NCBI GenBank assembly: GCA_007026445.1
Contig: VDMD01000025.1
Coordinates: 248,001 to 312,000, forward strand
Source: Schizophyllum amplum
Lineage: Eukaryota; Basidiomycota; Agaricomycetes; Agaricales; Schizophyllaceae
Length of the DNA: 64,000 bases
Direction of reading: 5' to 3'
In this document: positions 23,057 through 34,254 of the stretch, piece by piece
Layout: each line of letters begins with the position of its first letter
Numbering within the stretch: position 1 is the stretch's first letter
Made by a program: the position numbers and the translations under genes
Notes under the pieces: model-generated
What the model saw: the letters and a program-made list of their open reading frames with translations, nothing else
Told to the model about the DNA's origin: nothing
Database searches by the model: none

Positions 23057-24631
23057 ATGCGCGTCACTCGTTCTCAACACAGCAAAAAAGCGGACATCAA
23101 CCGACTGCCCGTGGAGCTCCTCGCGGAGGTGTTCATCGTCGTCGCTCTCGCAGACTCACAATCGAGGGACATCGAGTGGATCCCCAAATTCTCTCACGTC
23201 TGCTCTCTCTGGAGGACGGTCGCGCTATCCACCCCGAAATTATGGACCAATATCGGGTTGTACTGCGACGTGCGGAAATGGACCTCGCATCTCGTCCAGC
23301 TGCGTCTTGACCGGTCGGCGCCGCTGCCCTTCCGCCTGTCCTTCACCATAGACGTGGAACGAGCCAAGGATATTGTGCGCTTGCTACAATCCGCGTCGCG
23401 TCGTTGGGAAACTCTGCACATCGGCTTGGACGCCAACAACCCCACGCTGACCGGCGTCGCGGTTCCCCTACCCTCACTCAAAACCGTCAGCATCACCTTC
23501 GCGCCGTTCATAGCGAGAACAAGTAGCGGCCCTGTCTTTCTCGACCATGACTCACCCCCAATCTTCTCTCTCGCTCCGAATGTCGTTGATTTGACTTTTC
23601 GACTGACCGACGTGAACCTGGCGACAATCGATCTCCCCCCAGCTTGGAAAATCACGCGTCTGAAGCTGGATTCCTACCTGGCTGTCATGCGCACGGAGCC
23701 CTTTGCCTTTAATCTCGTCCGACAATGTCGAACCACGTTACGCTCACTGGACTCCGTCTTCGGACTATGTCCAACTATCGAAGCACTGCGACTGTTGCTC
23801 TCCAATCAATCGAACTACCGGAGCTTCTTACTCTGCGTCTGGACACGACCTACAGCGGCGCGCTCGGCCAAATCATCGCTCCTCGACTTCGCCATCTCAC
23901 TCTCGTACACACGCAGATCACCCCTCACCTGACAGAAAACATTCGCCGACTTCTCGTGCATCAAGGCCCCCTTCAGTCTCTGCAGTGTCTGGACTTGAAC
24001 GGTGCACATCAAACACCTGGCAACTTATCCGACCCTCTCGTCGACCTACTACACGCTATACCGTCCCTCACCGACCTCCGCATCTCAAACTCGGATCTGG
24101 GCGACAGTCCATATAGCCAGCGCCTGCTCGTTCACTGGCACAACACCGTCATCGATATTCCGCTTCTCAGAGCGCTGACGTGTGGCGACAAACTTCCGCC
24201 CCTTCTCCCCAACCTTACGGTCTTGCATGTCAACTTCGGTGACGTCTGGTCGAAACTCCCTAGCGACCTCATGCACGCCCAGGCATCATTAGTATGCGAC
24301 CTTTTCTATGACATATGGGAGTCCCGGGGCCTCGACTGCGATGTACGCGTTCTGCAACAGCTCAAGACGGATATGGGTATCTTTTGGCTTCGCAACGCCT
24401 CAATGTCAGGTATGGCATGTCCTCTATGATCATTGAGAATGCTAACAGGCTGACCGTCATTGTCCAGCTTTCCTGCATCAACAACTCGGTATGCGAAATT
24501 ACTTACTTGAGTTGGGCGTCGATGGACAAAAGTACGACTTCGCTCCGGACCATCATTCACGTACATTATCACAAGCCTCTGCTTCCCTCGCGTCCCGTCT
24601 TCGAGCGGGCCCGGGAACCAAGACAGGTTGA
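23057..24631 (+). CDS. F-box / LRR-like protein, one frameshift
   Basis: Candidate SCF substrate receptor. The start MRVTRSQHSKKADI is followed directly by the F-box: INRLPVELLAEVFIVVALAD, HVCSLWRTVALSTPKLWTNI. This is the common Agaricomycete F-box layout, with the ligand region made of leucine-rich strands (LPSLKTVSI, APNVVDLTF, LRHLTLVHT, LQCLDLNG, LTDLRISN). Around 23810 the frame shifts between LLSNQS and IELPELLTLRLDT, again equal to one missing base. A terminal intron (24410-24467) leads to FLHQQLGMRNYLLELGV and a stop at 24629-24631, giving 506 codons with the base restored. It sits between PDX1 and its degenerate paralogue, converging on the latter. Target unknown. Confidence 0.78.
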
Positions 24632-25110
24632 CGCTCGAATTCTGCGGCCCTCTAATACACAGCCAGTTAGCAATGCACTTGTGTACATGACCTGTCAGTT
24701 CTGCGCAGCAATAAGTCGATGGCTGCCCATTTCCCATGATGCACGCGTACGAGGACACGTCGTTCTAGTGGTAACAAGCGAGAACAAAGTACGCTGAGCA
24801 TGTCACGTGTTAAAGCAAATAAGCACCTACAGTAACTTAAAAGCTCGAACTTCGAACCCACACTCTTCGAGAGCCTCAAAAATTTGTACCATATGATATA
24901 ATGTTCCCAAACAAGGCCTCCCGAGATAACAACTTTGTTCGTATTGTACAGATTACTGATATAGTCGTGACGAAGAGAAATGCGAGTATCGTACAGTGGC
25001 GGAAAGCAGAGAGAACCGGACAAGGAGGGTGGCGGCGCCCAATCCGTGTAGGACGCGAGCTTGATAAGAACATGGATAGGGATGCCAGTCAAGCAGGTCA
25101 ACTGCCCACA
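24632..25110. other. Convergent 3' spacer
   Basis: AT-richer stretch between convergent 3' ends. No gene or repeat was recognised. Confidence 0.4.
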
Positions 25111-26161
25111 TCACAGGAGCCCCTCGAAATAGTCGGTGGCAGCTGACTTGGGTTTACGCGCCGCGTCTGTCGAGGCGGGATTAGCCAGGGATCATGACGT
25201 GCGACAGCAACATACCATTGTCCTGTATCTTCTGCGCCGCGAGGTTGGACACGATGAGGCGCCGGAGGGAGGCACCGTCCATCTGCACCACATGCATCAG
25301 CAACTGACCAACACGCCCCTGCGAGGGTGAGGGCTGTTAGCTCACCTGAGACTGCGCAGAAGCGCCGCTCAAGGAAATGGTGCGCTGGTGATGGAACCGA
25401 CCCGGCGGTTTAGGCGCGTGTGCGGCAGATGTGGACATAGTCCGCGCAGAGCCCGGGGTGTCCAACATCGCCGCAGGCGACCGAAGAACGGCAGAATGCA
25501 ACGGCTGCGAGGAGCGCTCGATGGCCGAGCGCGGCGCCGGAGACAGGTGGGAGTGGTGCGTAGTGTCGAGGCGAGGAGGTCGCGACCTGATGGGGACCTG
25601 TATGCGGGCACGGGGGAACATCTTGGCTAGCTCCTCCGCATCCTTTGCGACTAGAGCGACTGGTTGGGCAACCTGAATATGCTGGGTGCCATTCGGGCAC
25701 TGACGGCGAGTCAGAAACGTGTTGTGACTCGGCGAGAGAAGCGCGCACCAGTATTTTGCCCATGTAGCCGGGATTGAGAGCTTCCACGTCGACGACATAC
25801 ATCTCCGACTCCTGAGGGGACGGTCAGCCAAGTTGAACGTAGGGGCGACGATAAAACTCACGATGCGCAGCAAGACATCCCCTGCAGCGAAAGCCTCCCC
25901 CTCCTTCTTGCACCACTCTACCACGGAGCCCTCCGTCATGAGGGGCGACATCGCGGGCATCATGATGGCGCTCTGCGCCCCCGGTGGCGGCAGGCCTGTG
26001 CCCAACAGTGCCGACGTCGATGCGGGGCGCACGGCGACCCCGACCTTCAGGCCCGGCAGCGGCGAATCCGCAACTAACGACGAGCGTCGGATGCGCGATG
26101 CGCCCTTGAGCGAACCAGAGCGAGCAAGAGAGCCGAGGGAGCGTGAGATGGCGACGGACAT
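25111..26161 (-). CDS. PDX1-like paralogue with lipoyl domain lacking the lipoyl lysine
   Basis: Five exons (26161-25862, 25811-25749, 25699-25346, 25318-25216, 25166-25111) total 292 codons, fully in frame. The N-terminus MSVAISRSLGSLARSGSLKG is a typical mitochondrial presequence. The lipoyl-fold strands are well kept: MMPAMSPLMTEGSVVEWCKKE, AAGDVLLRI, VDVEALNPGYMGKIL, QVAQPVALVAK. The modification site, which reads TDKAT in PDX1, is here SEMYV, so Met replaces the lipoylated Lys. No peripheral subunit-binding motif is visible; the linker is Arg/Ser/Pro-rich. The C-terminus (DGASLRRLIVSNL, ending TDYFEGLL) matches the PDX1 tail ([21 protein letters not shown]), and the intron after the LLRI strand matches too. 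So this is a PDX1 duplicate that cannot be lipoylated; a structural or regulatory role is only a guess. Confidence 0.82.
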
Positions 26162-26206
26162 GTTGGCGTTGGCCTGCAACAAGGAGGGATCAAGTTGGGG
26201 AGTGGG

Positions 26207-26216
26207 TTATATAGGG
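26207..26216 (-). promoter_or_regulatory. TATA box of the PDX1-like gene
   Basis: On the minus strand CTATATAACC lies about 50 bases before the ATG at 26161, a suitable core-promoter position. Confidence 0.45.
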
Positions 26217-26569
26217 CTGGCGTGGCTGGGTGTCGGTGACGGCGGCGTTGTCGACGGACTGCGGTGCTGAGGAGGCAACGAGCTTGGCGGCAACATCGAA
26301 GGGGGACTCCATCCACGCCCGCGTTCTTATACGCGCCGAGTCAGAAGCATCTCTCTATCAAATGCGGGGAATCAGGAGCGTGCGAATCTCACGTAAGCAG
26401 CGCCAAGCCGCCTCCCAGCCCGCATGCGGCGTTTGAACGGTTACTCGACGCCTGTGGCGCGCGTCGTCGGCCAGATAAACACCTCCGTAACGTCTTCGAC
26501 ATGCCAAGAGCAGGGTAACGTCCGCTGGAAGACTACCGTGTTCCCTGCCGTCATAAACGGTGGACTCGA

Positions 26570-26950
26570 GGTTCGAATCTCGGGCAAGTCCGAAGGTCAG
26601 GTTGCCTCGACCGTCTAGCCTCGCCTCGAATGAAGCGTTGGTACCGCATCCTCCCCTCACGCTGGGCGCGACGGGAGTCCGGGACTTCATTGTCGGCCCG
26701 TCAGCAGGGTAGTACACAACGTCGATGCTGAGCATATCAGCAGCTTGGCGGCTTCCAGCTGGCAGACGCTGAAAGCACGCGAACATTTGTTTATATACAG
26801 CTCACCGGCTCGGCGCACTCATCTGCCTCGCATAGCGCACTAGATTCACGAGAAGAAAATGGAGATTCTGAAGACAGGCGTGATTGTCGTGGTCGTCCGG
26901 CTGCCGGGAGGCCGTCGAGTCCGCGGCGGTCCCGACCGGCTCTTGTTAGC
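26570..26950 (-). repeat. Copy A of a dispersed coding-derived repeat
   Basis: About 380 bases clearly similar to 44788-45165, in the same orientation, by long shared words such as the 20-mer CGACGGGAGTCCGGGACTTC and GCGCACTCATCTGCCTCGCA. Read on the minus strand, both copies encode NLVRYARQMSAP next to a GTGAGCTG donor. Here the rest of the reading frame is broken, so this looks like a gene remnant. Confidence 0.55.
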
Positions 26951-27362
26951 TCTCGTTCTGCATATCCACACCGCGATGCTTCAAAGACATTACCGCGTGA
27001 GCTGCCGCGTTCGTCACCGTACCTAGTACGGACGGACAATGGCTACATACGAGATCTGAGAATGTCAGACGCCTCTTTTCAGCCTAGGTAAACAAGCGTG
27101 GGAAAGATCTGAAAGAACAAGGGCTGCCTGATTCGAACATTTTCGCGCGGACCGTGACCGCGGCAGACTCAGGGCAGACTCTTCGCCAATTTGTTCTTCG
27201 CTTCGACCCTTCTTCGACCTTCCAGCCGCAGGACCGTCTGCATCTGCACCTTACACAACTGATCCGAATAGGACGTGCTGGGCCTGCGCAGGGCATCGGA
27301 GGAACTCTCCCGTCTCTCTGCCATACGCGATCGAAAGGGAGACACCCGGGCCATTCACCCTC

Positions 27363-29081
27363 ATGAATATGCCACGAGCAGCACCCCACCAGGCTCACAT
27401 GTCTGCAACTGTGGATGGACTGCCAGCACTCCCGATGGACGTACTCATCAACATCCAGTACTTCCTGAGTCGAGAGGACATCATCTCTCTACGCCTGGTG
27501 CGTCGCAATGCTAAGTACATCACTCGCACTCTGCTCACCAATTGCTGCAGACCTGCAGAGATCTCCGACGGGCGACGCTTTCTAGGACGGTGTGGATCGA
27601 CGCGCTTCGTGCTGTCATGGACGCGAACGACGTGTTCCCGCCCACATTCCCTCTTGACAAGATGTCGCTGGCCGAGCTCGAGCATGCCGTCTTCGCCCCA
27701 AAGCGTTTCTTCAAGCTCGTTCAGCAACGCGGAACGGCGGTTCCAAACGGTAGCCTAGAGCCCGTTTCACGTCGCGTCGTAGTCATCATAGACGATAAGC
27801 AGCCGGCGGACGAGGACGAGAAGGTATACGGTGCTGCTATTCGCCTTCTGCCAGGAGGACGATTCGTCATCGCGACAACACGCAGCGCTATATACCTGCT
27901 CGACATTGGTTACGACCTCAACCCTGTCATACGCACGCGGCCCGTCTTCACGGTTCGCAGAGCGCAGCTTGTGAACATTGATGCAGGCGACGCCCAGTCG
28001 TCCTGGCACGTCAACGAAGTATCTACAAAGGCTCCTTCTGCGGATCTGTTATTGCACATATCACTAGATCACCGCTTTGGGTGTGTGTCACATACCTATG
28101 CTCGTTGGAGACTGCTAACTTTACATAGATCCGGAAAGCAGACATCCCTTGTTGTCTATGGAATCACTGATATCGCTGGCGTTCCGAAGGGCCGTCAGAT
28201 GGGCCACCTGACCTTCCCTCAGCTGGATACACATGTACGGATCCATAGCGTTCAGGGTAGCCGCGTTGCTTTCACGGCCAATGAACGTACCATCGGTACC
28301 ACTTTCAGCATTGGCGTTTGGGATTTCGCCAACGGAAGTGTGGTAGCCTGGCGGACTCGGAACAGGCACCCCCTCGGCGGACTGGTACGCACAAATGACT
28401 CTTCGTCGTACTTGTGGCTGATTGGTGTGTCCATAGTGTGTCCTCTCCCAAAACAGTGTCGTCAGCCACGATCGACAACTTGGCCTTGTTGTGTACAATA
28501 TCCCTCCGCTCACGCCTGTAACGGCTGGCATACAACTTGTCGACGTTCACCCTGCCATACAATACCACATGTTGGAGGGATGGGGAGAAGTCACCGCATA
28601 CTGCCGGAGGGGTAGCGACCACTTTTTCGATATCCATCGCCGGGGAACGGCTACGCGCTTCATCGTCCAAGATCTACCGCCCAACTTCACGGAAGCAAGC
28701 GTTATTCCCCTCAAAGCATCATCGTTCACGATTTACGAGGATGTCCCTGAAGATATCGTTACCATCACATGCAAGCCGGCTTTGTGTGTCTGCGAAGACG
28801 GCGTCTTCACTGGCGTCGACTGTAGCGGGGTACAGGACGACATGGACGCTCGTCCCCTCGGCGCCTACTTCGGGCTACATCTGTCGCAACGGCGACACGG
28901 GAAGGATGCTCAACCACTCGATGTGACCGTGAGCTTGATAGATAGTGACGACCCTGGTTATATGTCGTGGCTTACTGGTTCTATCGACTTCTGCCCTGTG
29001 TCCGGTCGTCTTTGTGCGATGGATCATAGGCAGGGCCTGCAATTGTTTATCTTCGACTACCTAACTCCTTCTCCTAGATAA
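27363..29081 (+). CDS. F-box protein, paralogue A
   Basis: Intact: exons 27363-27497, 27551-28080, 28129-28384 and 28437-29081 total 522 codons (510 if ATG 27399 is used). The F-box is N-terminal: LPMDVLINIQYFLSREDIISLRLTCRDL, split by the first intron, then the family hallmark SRTVWIDALRAVMDAN, FPPTFPLDKMS. The C-terminal part consists of beta-rich repeats (IRLLPGGRFVIATT, VVYGITDIAGVPKG, IGVWDFANGSVVAWRT, VVYNIPPL) reminiscent of a propeller-like ligand domain, ending with SGRLCAMDHRQ. It belongs to a family with two more members in the window (29352, 41735), same orientation and same intron positions. Presumed ubiquitin-ligase adaptor; substrate unknown. Confidence 0.85.
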
Positions 29082-29351
29082 TTTATATCTCGAATCCTGT
29101 ACTTACTATACAGCATTCAATGCATTGCCTCGACTGTCTGTCGTACCGCGTCGCTCCGAAGTTTTCCGGTGCGAACGGCGTTGTGGGTCCATGCCGGCAT
29201 TCGGACCGATCATCCGCGAAGGATGATCTGATCAGACGGGCGCTTGTCAACTGAGAGTCAGACTGCTCTGCGCTCATATACAAGTCGGCTTCCTGCTCCT
29301 CTAGTGTTACAGCCGTCTTCCTCTGCCAGTCCCTCCTCCTCAGCTTCCGCT

Positions 29352-31032
29352 ATGTCTCCTCAGGAAGACGTACCGCCTTCCCCAGACGTCTCGCATCTTC
29401 TACCTCGCCAGTGCATACTTCTCGAAATGCCGGCGGATATCTTGATGCACGTCCTACGCTTCTTGAAGCCCCTGGACATTGTGTCGCTGCGTCTCGTGCG
29501 TTCTTCACCGCTTTGGAAAGATATGGATGGCTAAACCTCGAACTCAGACAACGAAAAAGCTGGTGGACCTGACGTTCTCGCGGAGTGTCTGGTTGACTGC
29601 GCTGCGCACCGTCATAGACGACAACGGCTTGTTTCCGCCGACGTTCCCCTTACACAAGATGTCGATAGAAGAGCTAGAGAACGCTGCGCTCGGCCCGCAG
29701 AAATTCAGCCGCCTCATACGTCAACCCCCTTCTGGTGACTTCGTCGGGCTCGAGGCTGTCTCTCGGCGCTCGGTGCTCGTGAGGGATCCCAATGACCCGA
29801 CTGCCGAGGTGGAAAGCATTCGACTCCTGCCAGGAGGTCGATTCCTCATCGTGGAGACGAACGCGGCCGTGCTCTTTATGGACCTTGGATGGCGCGTTGA
29901 CGGCCTCCTATCATCTCGGCCTTTCTACCGTCTACGCAAGGCGACTGTGAGTGGTTTGCAGACGCCTGCATGGGTACATGTGGACCATCTGACGTGGGGA
30001 AACTGTCCGGGCGATCTACGACTGTTCTTCTCCGTGGACTCTGACAACATGTACGCGCTTCATCGTGCGTGTCACAAGCGCGTTAACTCATGCGATACCA
30101 GGTCAGAAAGAGGCGCCCAAGTCATCGTTTGCGATGTCTTCAATCTCGACGGAGCTCCTAAAGGCGAAGTCATTGCGCGCTTGGCTTTGCCTACGGGGGT
30201 CCCTCAACGAATCCGGGTCGCCGACTCGGAAGGCGACCGTGTCCTGCTCCATCTAGGCAGTCTCACCTCAGTATGGGATCTCAACAAAAACGAAATTGTG
30301 AGCTTCAGCAATAGTCAGCAGCTATGGCACCTGGTGAGATCCAACTCCCATTATTCTTTGGCAACTTGAACTGATCCTCCGCAGTCTGTGCTGGTAAATG
30401 ACAGCGTCATAAGCTACGACCAATCTCTGGACAGCCTCAACGTCTATAATGTCCCCAGGCTGGGTCCCATGACTCCGCTCATGATCTCCTCAAATCCACC
30501 CGCCATCGCCCTGAGGCCACTTAACAACTACGACGCAAGCACCGTATTCCATCGCGATGGCCAACACTGTTTCTTCGACATTGAAGGCAATGGTGGCATA
30601 TTCGTGCGCTACTCCGTCGATAGACTGCCCCCGAACGTATCGAAAGCGCGCACGATGCCGTTTGTGGCGGCACGATACGATCTCACCGCGCACTTCACGG
30701 CGCCAAGTTCCAGACACAATGTTCTGCCGGCTTTGCGACTTTGCGACGACGGTATTGTGACTACAGTCATGGATGTTGCTGAAATACCCCCGGACGGCGC
30801 AGACGACGATGCAGATGGGATTATTCTGGCGCACATAGCAAACAGGGGGTGGGAGGACGGCGACGAGGAGTTCCAGTCCGCGACTGTACTGATGCATAGC
30901 GGAGACCCGGCGTGGCGACTATGGGATAGCTTCGAGATGGATCCCACATCTGGACGGTTGTGCGTCATGGTCGGCCTGTACCTGTGCGTCCACGATCATA
31001 TCGCTCCTTCGCGTAGTACCAGGCAACAGTAG
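29352..31032 (+). CDS. F-box protein, paralogue B
   Basis: Tandem neighbour of paralogue A, 270 bases downstream. Exons 29352-29495, 29548-30333 and 30385-31032 total 526 codons. F-box: MPADILMHVLRFLKPLDIVSLRL, intron, then SRSVWLTALRTVIDDNGLFP, FPLHKMSIEELE. The propeller-like part keeps IRLLPGGRFLIVET, VIVCDVFNLDGAPKG and SGRLCVMVG. The intron that A and C carry before the VxYxI segment is not usable here: a 37-base GT...AG stretch (30067-30103) remains but removing it would break the frame, so it is read through as about 12 extra residues. Upstream in-frame codons before 29352 lack an ATG. SCF adaptor role is inferred. Confidence 0.83.
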
Positions 31033-31403
31033 TTGAGAGGACAGTTCATGCACTGTCATACATATGGTTGCAAGAGTATTGTATCTGGTTTTGTCTCGTA
31101 GATATAGAGCACTAGAGCTTGCAGCAGGTGTTGACAGTGGATCTTGAACCGATGTTTGGTGATATTTGCGGCTATAAGCGCTCATCAAATCCCTTGTTCC
31201 CAACTTGTTCCCATGCTTCGTTGTCGATGAAACAACCAGTCAACCACCGCGCCCACAGGAATGAAAGTATGAAACCAGAGAAGAACCGAGCTGCCACCGA
31301 CCGCCGTCGACGACTATAAAGCCGCAGGCCGTGAGAGCCTCGTAGGTTTCTACGCACCGGACACCGAGTACACGCAGTCCACTAGTCCTCGATCTAGTCT
31401 TCA
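31033..31403. other. Intergenic space with TATA box
   Basis: Spacer before the oxidase gene. TATAAAG at 31315-31321 is about 85 bases before ATG 31404 and is the likely core promoter. Nothing else recognised. Confidence 0.5.
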
Positions 31404-33806
31404 ATGTGCGTCTATTCTGCTCTCGTCGCGATGTCGGCGCTGCTGGCGATGCAGCCGCTCGTCGGCGCAGCTTGGGCGCCAGACCACATCCTTCGCATCG
31501 GCAATGCGACTCTGGCCGCGGACTGCACCGAGCGCCAGTCGGTGACGATCAACGGCACGTCCCCGGGCCCAACGTTGCGCGCGCAGGAGGGCGACAACAG
31601 CGTGTGGATACGCGTCTTCAACGATATGGAAGCGGAGAACACGACGCTTCACTGGCAGTGCGTAGATTGCGTCTCTAGCAGTCGATCGGGTCGCTTATTC
31701 CTCGTGCAGCGGCATCTCGCAGTATGGGTCACCTTTCGCAGACGGGACGCCTGCAACGAGTCAAGTGAGGAAATCTCACCGAGATTATGCGCATATATGT
31801 TGACAGCATGACCGAAGTGGCCGATCGCCCCAGGGAACTACTTCGACTACGAGTTCAAACTGGCCGCTGGCTCCGCGGGAACGTACATGTAGTGCGTGCT
31901 CAATAGTCCCCTGATCCTCAACCTGCTCAACATCCCATTAGCCACACTCACGTCGGATTCTCCGTCGTCACAGCCTGTTCGTGGTCACCGTCCCTCAGCG
32001 CTCATCATGCATCTTACATGCCCACCCAGACGGAGCCTTCATAGTCGAAGACAGCGATGCACCTCCGTACGACTACGACGACGAGCGTGTCGTCGTGCTC
32101 GGCGATTTCTACTACAAGTCGGATTACAACTTGTCCGCTGGTCTCCTCGCTGCACCGTTCAAATGGACGAATGACCCTCAGGCGCTTACCGTCAATGGAA
32201 ATGCCTACGGAGAATGCGACTCAGAAGTGAAGGCTTGTCAATCTGGCTGCCACACAGAGGTCGTCAGCGTCGAACCTGACAGGACATATCGCATTCGCGT
32301 CATCGGCGCAACCGCTCTCTCTTTCTTATGTGCGGGGTTTCTTGTTCTCTGTCCTACCTGCAGCTCACCGTCGTCTCAGACATGGCCTTGGAAGATCATC
32401 CTAGCTTCGAGCTCATCGAGGTCGACGGTGACTACGTCAACACCCATAAAGCTTCATTCTTAGAGGTCGCTTCCGGGCAGCGATACTCCTTTCTCCTGCG
32501 TACAAAGAGCATCGACGAGCTACGCGCGCTTGGCAAGACACGTTTCTGGGCGAATTTGGAGTCGCGATGGCGTACAACGCGAAGCTACGGCGCATGGATC
32601 CTTGAGTACAATACCACCAAGCTTCCCGGGGATGGCGCCGACCCGTACTCTACACTCCCTCATTTAAACAAGACCATTCCGCTGCCAGATGAAGCCCCCT
32701 TCTGGGTCATGAACGAGGTGACGCCTCTAGACGCCACGCAGGCTCCGCCAGACGACAGCGAAGTGTCACGTACCATATTCGTCGATGGGACACAGCTCAA
32801 CTCCGGACCCTCTGATGCGCAAAAGACGTTCTGGCAGACGCATGGCTACATGGTCAGCACTTTCTCTCCTCCTTGCTGGATGAAGGTTGACCGAAGACGG
32901 CATCTGTAGTACTCTGAGGAAATGCCGGCTACACCATACCTTATACAAGCCTATCAGGGAGGGCTGACGATTGACTACGATGCGGCAATCGCGAATGAAG
33001 GCTACGATAACACAACACATTCCCTGCCCGTACGCGCGGGCGAGGTTGTTGACATAGTCTTTCTCAACGTTGCTAGCGCGAGCGGCACGCTCGAGGCACA
33101 TCCATGGCACAGTGCGTCAGCTCAGGGCAGTGAACACCAACTGCTGACTGATATCTGCTCTGTAGTTCACGGGAAGCACCCATACGTGATGGCCTACGGA
33201 CTGGGTGAGTTCTCCGAGGAGGCGTACGCGGCAGCGCGCGCCAACATGACTGCACCGATCAAGCGCGACACTGTCATGGGTACGGGGAGGCTCTTCTTTG
33301 CTCGCTTATGCAGTCTGCTCACGCGTTAACGCAGTCTATGCTGGACCTGAGGGTATGGCGTACTCCAATACGACAATCCCGCAAGGGCAAGTTGCGGGCT
33401 GGACTGTGTTTCGGTTACGTGCGGATGTGCCCGGCGCATTCATGTTGCACTGCCATATACAGCCTCATTTCACGATGGGGATGGGTACTGTGCTCCTCAT
33501 CGGAATGGAGGAACTGCCACCACTGCCGGAAGGCTTTGCGGATCAGTACATGTATGTGTCATCCGATTGGCCTGTTTGCGTCTGCGTGCAAGGGGCGGAA
33601 CTCGGTCGGCGAGAACGAGTAAAGCGCGGGCGTATGTGGCATGCGTTTCCTGCATTAGAACAGCATTCTTTCATTGCCATAGACTGTTTACCGACATCGG
33701 CAGGAGCTGACCTCGTTCCTACAGGACATACAACGCAACGCCACAGGATGTGCCGACCAGTTTCTTTGCGCTTGCGGGGGGAAGGGTCATTCGTCGGACA
33801 TCGTAG
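31404..33806 (+). CDS. Secreted multicopper oxidase of the ascorbate-oxidase type
   Basis: Ten exons total 602 codons, in frame when intron 5 ends at 32379 and intron 9 runs 33552-33724. The signal peptide MCVYSALVAMSALLAMQPLV precedes the first cupredoxin domain. All four copper signatures are present: HWHGISQYGSPFADG, YHTHVGFS, HPWHIHGKHP and LHCHIQPHFTMGMG. The last has Cys and His of the type 1 site and a Met ten residues after the Cys. Basidiomycete laccases usually have Leu or Phe there, whereas plant ascorbate oxidase has Met in the same HMGMG context. Multiple N-glycosylation sites (NATL, NGTS, NTTL, NMTA, NTTI). It should couple one-electron oxidation of a small substrate to O2 reduction outside the cell; substrate range is not predictable. 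The C-terminus is SFFALAGGRVIRRTS. Confidence 0.9.
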
Positions 33807-34254
33807 GATAACGGTACCCGAGTGGGGATTGCGCGTTGGGTTTGGCTACAGTGAGCTGCTTGTTCTTATGATCTAGTTCGTCTGCTCACATATTCCCTGC
33901 CTGCCAGGGCCCAGAATAAATACCGCATATTCATCGTAACTAATACTAGACGATGTAACGCGAGGCCTGCGCTGACTTTGGAAAGGCGGCTCAACTCTCG
34001 ATAGCGCCTTTGTGCGCGGGCTGGCCTTAGGGGCCTGCATGTAAGGCAAATGTTCGCACTGGTGTATGTGACTGCTGCGGGTGTTGTGTTGGACGGCCAT
34101 GAATGGACAAAGCTGGCATTTTGCCTCCGCGATGGCCTTCCACGAGGCTGTCATTTTGACAATGACCGATCACAAAATCCGTCCATTGTTCTTCCTGGCA
34201 TATATAAGGTGCGGAACAGTTCTTATTTTGTTCTGTCTGTCTTCCAAACTTGTC
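33807..34254. other. Intergenic space with TATA box
   Basis: GCATATATAAGG at about 34198-34209 lies some 45 bases before ATG 34255 and supports that start over upstream in-frame codons. No gene seen. Confidence 0.45.

Larger units (their letters stand above)
26162..27362. other. Intergenic region upstream of the F-box pair
   Basis: Outside the TATA element and repeat copy A no gene is supported. The remaining frames are short and show no family features. Confidence 0.4.

Noticed and set aside
26500..26600. B-box-like GGTTCGAATC suggesting a tRNA or SINE
   Set aside because: The T-stem does not pair properly, no A box is at the right distance, and the diverged copy at 44788 does not keep it.
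32329..32380. Apparent frameshift and 34-base intron in the multicopper oxidase
   Set aside because: Using the acceptor at 32379 gives a 50-base intron and SFLYMALEDHPSFEL in frame, total 602 codons.
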